Positions 49,428 through 60,760 of a stretch of DNA of 64,000 nt are shown in pieces. Positions within the stretch are counted from its first letter, which is position 1; the number at the start of each line of letters is the position of its first letter. A model generated the notes under the pieces. It was not told the DNA's origin and did not search any database. It saw nothing but the letters and a program-made list of their open reading frames with translations. The stretch spans positions 17,794,001 to 17,858,000 of the forward strand of contig CM041465.1 in the NCBI GenBank assembly GCA_023213395.1, in the 5' to 3' direction. The translations under genes were made by a program, and so were the position numbers. Origin of the DNA: Cycas panzhihuaensis. Its lineage: Eukaryota > Cycadophyta.

Positions 49428-49950
49428 CTCCAAAAGGCTGCTGGATCATAACCACTACTGCACAAAATAAGAAAGCTACTGAAGTCCATATGAAGTGGAG
49501 TCCATCTACCAGAATGCATGGGTTATCAGCCGCTGCAACCACCAGTTGGGTAGGAACTCCCTTTGTATATGTGGAGCAATCAGGAGCTGGCAAGAGTAGT
49601 TGTATAAGGTCCCACCCCTTGCTCATATGGGAGTGCAAGCAGGAAAAAATATATATAAGAACACATGGCACATGGCACATGGTAGGAGTCTCCAAAAATC
49701 TGTTGGATCATAAACATTGCTACACTAAATAAGAAAGCTGCTAAAGTCCATATGAAGTGGAGTCCATCTATCGAAATGTATGGGTTATCAGTCGCTGCAA
49801 CTGCCAGTTGGGTAGGAACTCCCTTTGTATACTTGGAGCAATTAGGAGCTGGCAAGAGTATCTATATAAGGTCCCACCCCTTGCTCATATGAGAGTGCAA
49901 GTAGAAAAAATATATATAAATCACATGGTAGGCAAGAGTAGCTTCTAAAA
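49428..49950. repeat. 260-bp tandem duplication in element N
   Basis: 49428-49689 and 49690-49950 share long blocks such as GTCCATATGAAGTGGAGTCC, GGGTAGGAACTCCCTTTGTA and GGTCCCACCCCTTGCTCATA, roughly 85-90 percent alike. Open frames over it are probably chance. Confidence 0.9.
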
Positions 49951-50055
49951 GTGTGTCCTACCTCTGGCTCAATAGGACTAGCACTTCTTCGACATCTAAT
50001 AACTGGAAATACAATAGCACTATGGCCTTAAACATGCCACATGGGCTAAAAATAT

Positions 50056-50385
50056 GCCTCATTGGGCTAACAACTTGCCACCATGGGCAAAAGTAACCAG
50101 CATTAGAAATTTTTACATGATACCTCATTGGGCTAACAACTTGCCACCATGGGCAAAAATAACTAGCATTAGAAATTTTTACATGATGCCTCATTTGGCT
50201 AACAACTTACCACCATGGGCAAAAATAACCACCATTAGAAATTTTTACATGATGCCTCATTAGGCTAACAACTTGCCACCATGGGCAAAAATAACCAGCA
50301 TTAGAAATTTTTACATGATGCCTCATTGGGCTAACAACTTGCCACCATGGGCAAAAATAACCAGTATTAGAAATTTTTACATGAC
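50056..50385. repeat. Five-copy 66-bp tandem repeat in element N
   Basis: Unit GCCTCATTGGGCTAACAACT through TTTTTACATGAT, repeated five times without spacing and with few changes. As 66 is a multiple of three, the minus strand reads as a 22-residue repeat (MRHHVKISNAGYFCPWWQ and on) over several units. Whether it is translated is unknown. Confidence 0.95.
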
Positions 50386-50389
50386 TGAA

Positions 50390-51346
50390 AAATAGTATGT
50401 GACTTGTGTAGCACATGTGACTCTCTCTCATAAATGAAGTACAATATGATCACAATGGGTTCTTCAAGAGCTAAAAGGAAGTCCATAGTACATGTCATCC
50501 CTCCATTTGGGGTAGATGACATCAAGAAGCCTTGAAAATGCAATATGTGCCTGAAGAAACTGAGAAAAAATGAAGACAAATAGGAATTTGTGACTTTGAA
50601 CTTAAAAATCTCCATGAAAACAACTCCAAAATGTGTCAAATGACCTGTCAAATGAAAGGTCACTCTGTTACGGATCCAATGCAATAGACAGAACTGAAAT
50701 CGGGCCTCCCAATCTCAAGATAAAGTCAGAAACGTGACAAGTACTCCTTAATAATGCTGAAAAAGGATGAAAATAGAGATTAGCCCCCTTCATAAGCTGG
50801 TAGCTAGTCATATAAGCCCACCATGTGACTAGGGCTAAAGAGATGAGGGGCTGGACAGATTCGAAAAGATTTTCCAATTTAATTAAATTTAGTTTTCAAA
50901 TCAAAAAAAAATATAAACCCTTTGATAATGAAATCACGTTCTCCAATAACAAAAATTTTGCCCAAATGATATAACAATGCTTTTCATAACCCTATTAGGA
51001 TTTATGTAACCAAATAATGCATCATCGCCATGAATGTACAGGTCTATTAGAGGGCCGACCACCATGGAATCTGTTTACAGGTATTTCTTTCGTAATTTCA
51101 GGATGGCTACTCACTATGGCCCACGTTTCACCCAGACTAAATGCCATTAAACACCAAGCTTCATGGCGGGCAGCGAGCTCGGATACCTGCCAGTAGTTCA
51201 GCCTCCTCATTGCCAGACCTAAAAATCATAGCATCTCCCAAACATAGACCGCATTACGAAGCTCACTGCAAAAAACTCGAACAAAGATAGCTCCTCTTGC
51301 AGAGATGAAAACTTTGACATTCTGAAGCATCGCCAGCTACCCACAT
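50390..51346 (-). other. Unrecognised internal part of element N
   Basis: Short minus-strand frames at 50367-50684, 50668-50877 and 51022-51210 (RRLNYWQVSELAARHEAWCL). The part 51020-51346 has a higher GC content than its surroundings and borders the captured gene, so it may be a second captured piece. No domain recognised. Confidence 0.4.
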
Positions 51347-51793
51347 CAACTCATCTTCAGTAATCGACACTGGTATACCACCAATGAAAATTTTCCTGGT
51401 CTTAGGGCCCTTGGCTATCACGTTTTATCTTGGGATAGTTTGTTTGATTTCCATGGTTCTTCCATCTAGAACATGTTTATCCTTAATCAGTTTGTCTATG
51501 ACAAAGGGATCAGCGTAAGTCACAAACCCAAAACCACGAGCATGGCCTGTGCTATGGTCTTCATGATGATCGAGTCTGTTAGCACTCCATATTTGCTAAA
51601 ATGAGAGGTAATCTTTTCTGTGGTGGTTTCCCTTGCCAAACCCCCAATGAGTATTTTTTGGGGCTGGAAGAGCGCGTTAAGGCATTATTCTTCTCATCTT
51701 CTACACTGTGGACATCCTTGTTATCCTTCTCACCATAGAGACCGATTTAATGCAGTCCTTAGAAGTTACATCCTCTGCCTTAGCACAGTCCAT
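51347..51793 (-). pseudogene. Captured fragment of a host two-RRM hnRNP gene
   Basis: Read on the minus strand from an ATG at 51793: MDCAKAEDVTSKDC, an acidic stretch (GEKDNKDVHSVEDEKNNA), then RRM1 with RNP2 ILIGGLARETTTEK, FSKYG and SIIMK, RNP1 RGFGFVTYADP near 51530, and MEIKQTIP. After a stop comes the start of RRM2 (KTRKIFIGGIPVSITEDEL), where it ends. These match plant hnRNP1/Musashi-type RNA-binding proteins, which bind RNA in nucleus and cytoplasm. Two frameshifts and a stop make it a pseudogene. RRM1 and RRM2 are joined without an intron, which suggests capture from mRNA. Confidence 0.85.
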
Positions 51794-52533
51794 GACCTGC
51801 AACTATAACCTAAAACTCCCCCACATGGGATTCTGGCCCACTAAATGAGCCCTTAAAGTGAGCAAAATAAGAGATATTATAGACGAACGTAGAAGGCATA
51901 GGAGCTTCTTCTCATAAAACCTATCTTTCTTTCCTTTTTTTTTTTTTTTTTTTGAAAAAAAACATAAGAATATAGGTCAGATTTGAAGACCTTGAATATA
52001 GAAGATTTTGAATATTTTTCATATAAAGAGTACACATATCAGTAGAAAAGGAACATGACTTTTATCCACCTGTAGATATGTAAAAAAATTTCAAAAATGG
52101 AGTCACTTCTAGCCAAGAAGGACTCTCTCAACTACTATCAATGATCATGGTTGCATTCTTGTCCACTGACATGCAACAGAGATGGTCTTCTAGTAATTGG
52201 AATCTGAACATGAGATTTTATGGACTTTCACCTGCATACAAATTTATTGTGGTACCACATGTAGAGAAAATATCTACTGAGCAGCATCAACAGGCTTCAA
52301 ACAACCATAAAACTTCAAAAAATGGGCTTGAAATAGCCTCTTATTAACACTAAAATAGCCCTTCAAAACTTGATATCAGTCCCATAACAAAATATGCATC
52401 AGATATAACTTGAAATAATCTTCAACTTGACAAAGTCATGAAACAAGCACATTAAAAAATTTACAAGGCTTGAAAGCTCAAAAACATGAATGACATATAC
52501 TAGGATTTGCAAGAAATGCCTCCAAGGGTTGAA
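51794..52533 (-). other. Leader of element N
   Basis: Non-coding sequence between primer site and captured gene, with a long T run (plus strand) near 51937-51955. Confidence 0.5.
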
Positions 52534-52551
52534 CCTTGGGATCTGATACCA
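52534..52551 (-). promoter_or_regulatory. Element N tRNA-iMet primer binding site
   Basis: Minus-strand TGGTATCAGATCCCAAGG directly after the 5' LTR end; the classic copia site. Confidence 0.9.
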
Positions 52552-52831
52552 TGTTAGGATTAGTAATGTAACAAGCATATCAAACCCTAATGGCGAGCAA
52601 CAAAAGGATGAAGTATGCATAGAATAGACACCATGTTGGAGAATTGGCCAAAACTCAATTATGAACAAATAAAAGTACATACTTATAGTATAACCTCACC
52701 ACCAAAGAGAGAATCCCATTGGACTACTTAGAGGTGGCACATATATCAAGGTGGCCCACAACTCTAATATAGAATACAAAAGATAGAGAGAGTTTACATA
52801 GGGCTAATGGAATTTGGTATTACACCCAACA
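52552..52831 (-). repeat. Element N 5' LTR
   Basis: 280 bp, pairs with 49091-49370. Confidence 0.95.
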
Positions 52832-53053
52832 AGCTACATGGAGATGTGTGCCACCTCTATATTGACCAATGAGGTTCTCACACTAATGGTGAGTATGTGC
52901 TATAAGTATGTACCTATCAATCTTTTTAATTTGAGTTTTGGCCATTCTCCATATCTATTCTTACTTGTACATACTTTATCTTACTTGTACTTTATTGTCA
53001 TATCTTTAACTCATCATTATGTGTTGTATGTATTGTATTTTCAATTTCTAACA
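52832..53053 (+). repeat. Element X 3' LTR, right part
   Basis: Continues from 49090 (ACATGGAGATGTGTGCCACC matches 10957 onward) and ends TTTCTAACA before TCTAC. The joined LTR is about 300 bp and resembles the LTR of element N in its ends and in TGTGGGCCA, GTGTGCCACCTCT and GTTTTGGCCA blocks. Confidence 0.8.
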
Positions 53054-53058
53054 TCTAC

Positions 53059-53990
53059 TTCTTTAGATTTTACTTTATCAGAGTACATCTTCCATGTTGA
53101 GTCTTGACTATTTAGGTCTACCTCATGCTTTCCTTGCTCTATAGCAAGCAAAGGATTAGTTTCAACTTTGGTCAAGACTACATCAATTCCAAAGCCACTT
53201 GGGTCTAGAATTAGATTTCTTTTAATTTTTCCAATTTCTCAAGGGCATTATGAATCTTTTATTCAACATTGTATAGGTCTCCTAGCCTAACTTGAGATCT
53301 AATCAAGAGTATTAGATCACTTAGGAGAATCTCTCGTACTTAATTTTCCTTAGAAAAGAATTAAGAGACTCCATAATTTAATGTTAATGCTTCTTCATTA
53401 ACACCCAAATAACCTAGCCAACTATTATACTAGACATTCTAATCACCTATAACAATAGCATCAAGCTTATTCTCTTATTTGGCACTAATTATCTCTTCTT
53501 TGGATCTTCTTAGTGTAGTAATAACTCGAAGCTCATATACTTGGGCCTATCTTTCTTAATACTACACCTTATTATTCAATTTTCTAATAAGGATTTAAGC
53601 CTAATAATTAGTATTCTAAGGGATTACCTAGGCCTTCTTATACTATGCAACTATAGGTTGAGGAATATTTATGCAAAACTTGTTCATCATCCTTTCAATA
53701 TTTAACACTAAAGCCTTAACTTAATCCAACAATTTTGGGAGCCTACACATTAGCATCACTCTAGTTTCATAATCCAATCCATTATAGAATCACTTCAATT
53801 GTGTCTTATCAACTAACCTTTGATCAAGGGTTATGGATCTTACTATCTTTTTAAAATGTTCAATAAAGGAAGAAATGATTTATCCAAAACCCCTCCTAAT
53901 AGTGGATAATTATTTTATTAAAAATGCACTAGATTTTATTTCATAATACTTAAGACTAAAAATATTCATTAGGCTTTACTAATTGATAAT
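53059..53990 (-). pseudogene. Right half of old interrupted ORF, Gag-like
   Basis: Minus-strand translation gives a Gag-like helical region (SSFIEHFKKIVRSITLDQRL, then YNGLDYETRVMLMCRLPKLL and ALVLNIERMMNKF) with stops almost always where Gln is expected. It leads in frame to the X insertion point and on into 10876-10390. It is probably an older Ty3/gypsy-type element, the oldest layer visible. T3 is inserted in it at 53995. Confidence 0.55.
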
Positions 53991-53994
53991 GGAC

Positions 53995-56696
53995 TGTTTC
54001 TCGGCTTCCGGGAATGGATACGGAATCACCGACTCAGGTAAGTGTAGGTATGTTTCTCGCCTTATCATCGCTTTCATTTGATGAGTGTTTGCTTGCATGT
54101 CTACATGTGTGTGGCTTTGTAGGCGACTTTATCTTCGTCTACACTTATTTTAGCCTATGACGACTATAGCAGGGGCACACTCCCAACAAGTGTGGCACCC
54201 TGGTGGCTACCCCACTTCCTGCATCTGCCTTCGTCGCTCCAAGATCCACTCGGTTTATGCCACCTCCACCCGTGTGATGACCCGTCATCGTTTGGATGAC
54301 TTGCCACACTGTTTGAGCCCTATTTTTGCTCTTTTGGACCCATTTGTTGGCTTGTGTACCCCCGGGTGGGTGTCTTAGCCCTCTATTAGCTCATTTTTTC
54401 ATCTACCCCGGCTAGGGTGCCTGCTTTATTTTGCCTCCGGGTTGATCTTCGCCGAGATTCTGTGATCTGGCCGGAATATCCGTGGTACTGCGAATATTCC
54501 AACGGTATGACTGTTCCTACTTATTTTTTAAAATTCGTCATGGCAATTTCGCATTTATTGTGAAACTGCCACGTGTCTCGCGACTTAACTCGCTCCCAGC
54601 CGCGCCCTAATCACTCGCTTTAGGGTTTGGGTTGGGTACTTAAGGCATGATCTACTCATTTTTTAAAACGTTTGGCTCACTTTTTGGATTGCTCCTCAAG
54701 GAAACCACACTGTGCTCTGCTCTTCTCTGCTGCCCTGCTGCTACCACAGGACCTGCGTCTCTCCTACAGCACCCAGCTCCCCTTCGGTGTGGCTAGGACA
54801 TCTTCCCAGCTCCTCACACACCTTGGAGAGGGCCCCTTGGAGAGATTTCAGTAGATTCTTAACCCAGGCAGTCTTCAAATGTTCCAAGTGTAGGTGTTCT
54901 CCTTCCAACTTCGCTAGCAGGGTCCCAAACCTACTACACCACAGTCCTGGGCTGATTTCTCAGCCTCTCCTTGCCAGCCCTTGGCTGAGGCAAACACCTT
55001 TCCTCTTCCACTCAGGTATTTATTAATTTGAGTTGTTTCTCTTGTGATATTGATGCCCTATCTTGCTTGTTTCTTGCTTGTCTTTGTGAGGGTTGTTCTC
55101 CTCTTTTCATTAGGCTGTTCTATCTCTGTTATAGTGCCTCTTACCTGCATTTGTTGCTCAAGGTAGTGGTACTGAGGGTTGACATAGGGTTTAGGAAGGA
55201 GCTGGGTGGATTTCGCACCACCTTCCACACTCCTCAAGTGGCTTTAAGCTCCCCAAATCTTCCCTCTTACCTCGTGCTGCCCTTGGCTCTCAAACGAGGG
55301 TTTGTTGGCCCTTTCTTAGCCGCTGAAATCAGCACTGTCACATGTTACAGCGTTGGTTTGAGGGCTTAGGCTTAGGTCCGGGCAACTTACATAAGTCCCG
55401 ATCGCTTGTCCTTATCTAACTTTTTTCCCGGCAGCCCAGTTTGCTCTTCGTAGCACTCCGATTTGCCGTAGGTCTTCTTGGCTCCTTTTCACCCCCTTGT
55501 TACTATTTCCAGTCGTCTCTTTTGGCCTTGCCCTCGCTGCCTTGTGGCTTTTGGGGGGAGGTTAGGGTGTTCTTTGTGGGAGGTGGGCCACTCCGAGGCT
55601 TACTGGTTACTTTCCTTTCGCTTTGGTTGCCCTCTTTTACATACTATCATCGTTGTGTTCATGCTAACATATATGTGTTTAAGTTTATATTTGTATTACA
55701 TAGACATGTATTATTAGGATCTCGTCATTGCATGTTAGTACCCTTTCTCCGAAAAGGGGGAGGTTGCCATTGCTTGCAAGTGCTTGGAGAGTGCAAAAGG
55801 TATTTTCCGCTCGTTCCGTTGCCGGTGAGTGCTCCTACGCATGTTGTACTTTCATACTTCCTTAGTCGCTAGTATTTGGTTCTTTTCTTCCTTGGTATTG
55901 CACTTTGGTATTTTTCCAAGGAAGGTAAGGGAGCCCCTCTTCCCAATCTGCCACGATGCCTTATATCCGACGCACCTCGTGGAGTAGTTCAGTGTCCCTT
56001 GGGAGGGCCTTCATCACATGCGCCTCGGTCGGTGCACGCCTCACTCCACCCTACTACTCTTTCCTTTTGAATTCTTTCTTAGTAATTAACACAGTGGAGA
56101 TCAAAAGGGAAACTTAACTTTACTTTCAGTTTACGCTTTATTTATTTTATTACATGCATCTCTGCTACCCATAGGAAAAGGTCATAGGAACCGCTCCTTT
56201 TCACCTTTCCTCTCTGTCTTAGTTGTGCGAGCTTCTTGCCCATCCGTATTACTTGTATGCCCGGTTAGTTTGCTTAGGCATACCTTGATCCATCTTCTCG
56301 GATCATCCCTCTTGCTTTCATTTGGTTCCTCGCTTTGCCAGATAACCAAAGTGACCTCGACTATAGGCCAGCCGCTTACCTATCCTTCTTCGTTTCCCGT
56401 TGCTTTAGGGAAACCCCTGAAGGCTCCTTACCTTTTCCTTCTGGCCATCCAAGGGTGGGAGGATCCTCCTCTTAGGTCAACCCAGGCTAACCCTATGCCT
56501 CCTCACCCCTTGTTCGAAGTGGTGGAGGATCATCCTTTGGTAGACACATTCCATTGCAGGTCCTGAACTCGCACTCCGGCGTACGGGGCACCCTGCGTGG
56601 TAATTACCCTACTTATAGGTCTCTTTTTCGATCACATTATCACTCGCTCTTACCACACCTATTTAGTTAGGTAGCTATCCTGTAGACATGCATCCA
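53995..56696 (+). repeat. T3 5' LTR (2.7 kb)
   Basis: Starts TGTTTCTCGGC and ends CATCCA. It aligns in blocks with the T1 and T2 LTRs (for example the CCATCCAAGGGTGGGAGG block at 56448). Donor-like CCGGTGAGT at about 55822. The TATA position has decayed to GGGTACTTAAGG near 54628. Confidence 0.85.
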
Positions 56697-56697
56697 C

Positions 56698-56716
56698 TGG
56701 CGACCATATTGGGGAC
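56698..56716 (+). promoter_or_regulatory. T3 primer binding site
   Basis: TGGCGACCATATTGGGGAC, one base after the LTR end; the least decayed copy of the three. Confidence 0.8.
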
Positions 56717-56869
56717 TGCCAGTAAGGGAGCTAGTTTCCGCTCTCTTCCATTGGTTTTGCTACCTTTTTGTGATCCTTTTATACCTATTTTGATCTCTAC
56801 GTTGGGCAGCCCCCAACGCGTGTGCCTTACCACCCTCTCTTTTTCCCTAACACTTTTGGTTGATCTTGC

Positions 56870-59200
56870 ATGTGACGCTTCTCTCGTGGCTTGCGCGGTC
56901 TGCCTCCATCATTAGAAGACCCCAAGTATCGCCCTCTTCCTTTGTCAGTTTTTAATCTGACTATGGAGGGATACTCTTCTGATTGGGCCTACCACACTTC
57001 GACCTTAGAAACCCATGCTTTTCCTTCCTCTATCCTGGGTCCACCCAAGAGGGTGATGAACCCCTTTACTACCCAAGTGACCAACATCTCTCACTTGATG
57101 TCCATCCCTCTACCTATGCCGTAGAAGGATCCGCTCCTCTTGAGACTTGCCATGTAATCGATGACTCTTATGAGGAGCATCCCAAGGGACCTGCCTTGTT
57201 CGAGGTCCCAACTACCTCTTATGAGTATGTAGGAACCCCTCCTATCGACGTAGTTGAAGCTCTCAATGAGTGTCGCCATGCGGCACACTTCCAACCACGT
57301 CCTGGATGGCTTGAGGGTGCTCTTCGTGGAGGAGCCTCTTCTTGTTTCGCTCCTCCTCCGCATGCCTCATCCTTATCTACTCTTCCATTGACAACAAATC
57401 CCTTTGTGCCTACGCATGTGTCCCGCTCCTTTCCTATTCCCGCAGTGGGGGCACGTGTTGTGCCTTCCATTCCTCATCAAGGTCCTAGTGTTTCGGGATC
57501 TCCCCGTGGTGTGTCTTTTCCTCAATTGAAGGTTAGCATACCCATCCCTAACCAAACCAATGTGCCATCCCCTAATGTGGTGCATACTGTTCCTAGTAGG
57601 CCTGTCGGTCCTACTAGCCTTTTGAGTACTAGTTATGTGGGACCTGCTCCCACACACTCTCAAAACCAACACGTTGGTGCTTCCTTCTATGTTCCCCCAG
57701 GGTATACTTCTCAGCCTTGGGGGCAGGGTAGAGGAAGCCATCTCCCGGTTTATGGGGTAGATCCGCTATACCCCTATGGGGTTGCCCCACCTACGGGTGG
57801 CCCATATAGGCAAAACCCAGTTCCATATCTGTCTTGTCCATCGTCCAACGCAATTCGATTTGTTGTGCCTTTGCAAGGGAACCTGACTCCCTTCCAAGGC
57901 ACCTACCCCCACGCCTCTTCTCAGTAGGGGGTGTTTCCTCAAGGAGGGATGGGTGTTCCACCCTCATCTACTCCTTGTTCATTACCTACTACGACATTCG
58001 TTGACCCTACGGTCTAGGCAAGGGCATGCCCCTTTATGGACTTTAGGTCAACACCTCTATTAATTGAGGCGTTAAGAACCAATCTGCCGCCTCATCCCCC
58101 TGAAGTTCCTAGATTTGACGGAACTTCGTCATGAAGACCATGAGCATGTGCATAGTTTTTCTATGGCATGCATCGATTACTGGGCTTACGACCACATTTT
58201 AATGAAATTATTCCCACGATCCTTGCAGGGTGATGCCCTAAAGTGGTTCTACCGTCTCCTTGCCCATTCTATCCATTCATTCCAGCAATTAGTGGATGAG
58301 TTCATCAACTATTTTGATGTAGCCCATCCATTCGAGAGCGGAATGAAGTCACTTCTTTCGCTCAAATAAGGTCACGATGAAATGAATCGTGACTTTATGC
58401 GGTGATTTCACGACTTGCTTTACTCCACTAAGGCAACATTGCCCAAGGAGTTGAAGCGAGACCTTTTCGTCAATGCACTTCGTCCCGAAGTTCATGTGGA
58501 AGTCATCAAGATGGGGGCGACCACATGTGACTCCGCGATCGCCAAGTGTTTAGTGTTGGAGGCTATTGAGATCCAAGCTGGTTTTAAGAAACCTCTTAAG
58601 CCCTCACAGCACCATGAGGCACCACCCCCAACCAAGGATACCAAACCTTCACAACCTACCCGGTCTTGCTCTCATCTGACTGAGAGGATTTTAGATCCTC
58701 TCACATCAGCCATACACTCGTTCAAGCATATGATGAAGGAACTCAAGCTTCAGGCTCCCTCATCCCCTACATCTAATAAACAAGTCCAACAAACAACTCA
58801 AGCTCCTCTCCCTAGGAATGGAAACACCCAGTCCTCTCAAGCGAGAAGGTCAGACCCTCCACTTGAGAAGAAGTGGTGCTCTATTAATGGGGAGTGCTTT
58901 CACGATGATTCGTGTTGTAGGGCCCAGCATCCTAAGGATACCCCTCGATGCGACTCTTCCCCTAAACGGGCCTCAAGGCCTAATTTGGACCAACCAGTTC
59001 ACAAGGATTCGTTCCCTAAACATGGGAAACGTGATCACAACACCCAAACCAAGAGAAACCGAAACCGAGGAAGATCGCCCGATCCCCGTCCTTCCCGCGA
59101 TAAAGGGAAGGGTGCCCGAAACTCGTCTTCCTCATCTCGTTCTCCTAGCCATCGTACCTCATCACCTTCGCGACCCCGGAGCAAAGGGAAGAAGGTGATC
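56870..59200 (+). pseudogene. T3 gag
   Basis: The conserved ATG at 56870 is followed at once by TGA where T2 has CGA. The frame then reads LRGLPPSLEDPKY and SSDWAYHTS, shifts by one base near 57000, and continues 56983-57927 (VEALNECRHAAHFQPRPGW; long Pro/Ser/Thr-rich part with GYTSQPWGQG). The Gag core is 58115-58620 (YWAYDHILMKLFPRSLQG, FINYFDVAHPFESGMKSL, KELKRDLFVNAL), back in the main frame. The finger WCSINGECFHDDSCC is near 58873-58920, followed by an RS-rich basic tail (59050-59180). Stops at 57928, 58367 and 58403 are CAA, CAG or CGA codons changed by C to T. Confidence 0.9.
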
Positions 59201-60760
59201 CAGTTGCTTGAAACAACTCCTACTTACGCCCTTATGCGATCTCAAGCCGCCAAGGAAGCAACAGGAGCTTCTTGTTCTTCTGCTCCTTCCGACCCTCTTC
59301 TAGAGAACCTTCCTCCAGAAATACCTCTCTTTCCCAAGGATATTCCTATATGCCCAAGTCATTACGATTTTCAAAGGGCACTTACCCAGCCTACCGTGAA
59401 GGGTAAGCCCTTCTCCGTCATGGACGAGCTTCATACTGTCGCTGCAGGGATGTCCTTGATGGACGTTTTGAAGAGTTATCTCGAGTAGCGGGCCCTCCTC
59501 CTGGAAGCTTTAGGATCAAGTGATGCGCCTGTCCACACTTTGGGCGTCACCCAAGGTTGTAGACCTGTTATCTCATTTGATCCTAAGGATCTTCCTCCCG
59601 CTGGTGAAAGGGAACGTTAGTGGAACTTCCCATTCACTATCACTATCGATACACCCGATTGTACCCTTCGAAGGACTGTTGTTGACAACGGTTCTTCTGT
59701 TAATGCCATGCCCTTGCATGTCATGCAAGAGCTTGGTATCTCTGCCTTAGAACCTATTCCATGGCGATGCCAAGGTTATGATGGTAGCGAGAAGACCCCT
59801 TTAGGATCTGTCATGATTCTACTCACCCTTGAGGGCAAGACTGTTCTTGCCGACGTTGTAGTCCTCGACGTTGACGTTGACTACAACCTCCTTCTAGGCC
59901 GTCCATGGCTCGACCAAATGGGAGCTGTGTGCTCGACTCTTTGGGGACAACTTAAATTCGTCCATGATGGACGGATGAGAGTGATTCCCCGCGAATGCCC
60001 ATTCACCAAACAAACTCATTCCACCAGTTTAGCAAACCAAGGTCCTTCCACGCATGCCTCAGCTTGCTCTATTGGTATACCTAACCCATCTAAAGAAGAT
60101 CTCGCATCTTCTTCCCCTAGTATCACGCGGTTCACCCCTATTGGCGTTGGGAGTTATGGGTACCTTGCCTCGTTTAGTGACAGTGGGTCACACGATGAAG
60201 ACGAGGATTGCCTTCACCCTGTCTCTTTCCTTCGCGCCAGTAGATCACATCTGTCTCATTCTAGATCCTCGTCTGGAATCTCTCTCGTTGGCGAGGCTAG
60301 CTGTTCATGCGTATCATACGTCATCGCTTGTGTTGACCCACCCGTCATTAGTTCTTCTTCTTCATTACCCCCCGTAGGTAATGGCTTTGAAGAATTGCCT
60401 TTCGCTTCTTCCAAGGAGCCTCTTCTTAGCTTTCCTTTAGAATCCCGCGAGGAAGTTGAGCAACCTGATGACCATCATGGTCTCATTGCTCTTACTCCCT
60501 CCAGTGCTTCCTCTACTCAAAGTAAGGTCATCCATGGGGTGGATTACTTCGAGGATGACGAAGCCTTGCTTGAGCATCTGGCGGGTTTTGCACCCAACTT
60601 GCCTTCTGGTCATCACAGGCTTGGTCACCAGAAGATCCTCGCCATCGAATCCACACTTGTCGATCCGATCCCATCTCCTATTCCTCCTCCTCCTGTTGAC
60701 CTTGCCCCTCTCCACTTCGAGGAGGGCAATGCCATGTGTATGGGGGTGACCTAAGACATA
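59201..60760 (+). pseudogene. T3 protease region of pol
   Basis: In frame with Gag. Protease: catalytic VVDNGSSVNAMPL (Asp at 59684-59686), flap GYDGSEKTPLGS, and YNLLLGRPWLDQMGAV at about 59880-59930. A 250-residue Ser/Pro-rich linker to 60754 follows, containing the conserved HGVDYFEDDEALLEHLAGF block also present in T2 (25820). Stops at 59486, 59618 and 60752. Cleaves the polyprotein in an active element. Confidence 0.85.

Larger units (their letters stand above)
49091..52831 (-). mobile_element. Element N: non-autonomous LTR element carrying a host gene fragment
   Basis: Two 280-bp LTRs with TG...CA ends, about 93 percent identical by eye, flanked by ggcca (49086-49090) and agcta (52832-52836), a duplication with two transitions. 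Read on the minus strand: 5' LTR, iMet primer site, leader, host RRM gene fragment, unrecognised sequence, 66-bp tandem repeats, a 260-bp duplication, polypurine tract, 3' LTR. There is no gag or pol, so it depended on a copia helper. Its LTR is related to that of element X, into which it inserted in the opposite orientation. Confidence 0.9.
10877..53053 (+). mobile_element. Element X: outer LTR element of the nest
   Basis: A 3' LTR (49007-49090 plus 52832-53053) is preceded by a polypurine tract AAAGGGGGAA (48997-49006). A related LTR piece starts at 10877. Both ends are flanked by TCTAC (10872-10876 and 53054-53058). Internal sequence is 11023-11776 and 47731-48996 and shows no gag or pol, so the element looks non-autonomous. 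All of T1, T2 and the Tork-like copia lie inside it, and element N lies in its 3' LTR. The 5' LTR is clear for only about 146 bp, which is the main doubt. Confidence 0.6.

Noticed and set aside
49346-49948. Repeated 60-130 codon frames in element N
   Set aside because: They span the LTR edge and the 260-bp duplication on the antisense side; no domain.
54157-56566. Open frames of 100-143 codons in the T3 LTR as possible genes
   Set aside because: They lie in U3-R-U5 sequence, overlap in different frames and have no counterpart in T1 or T2 LTRs.
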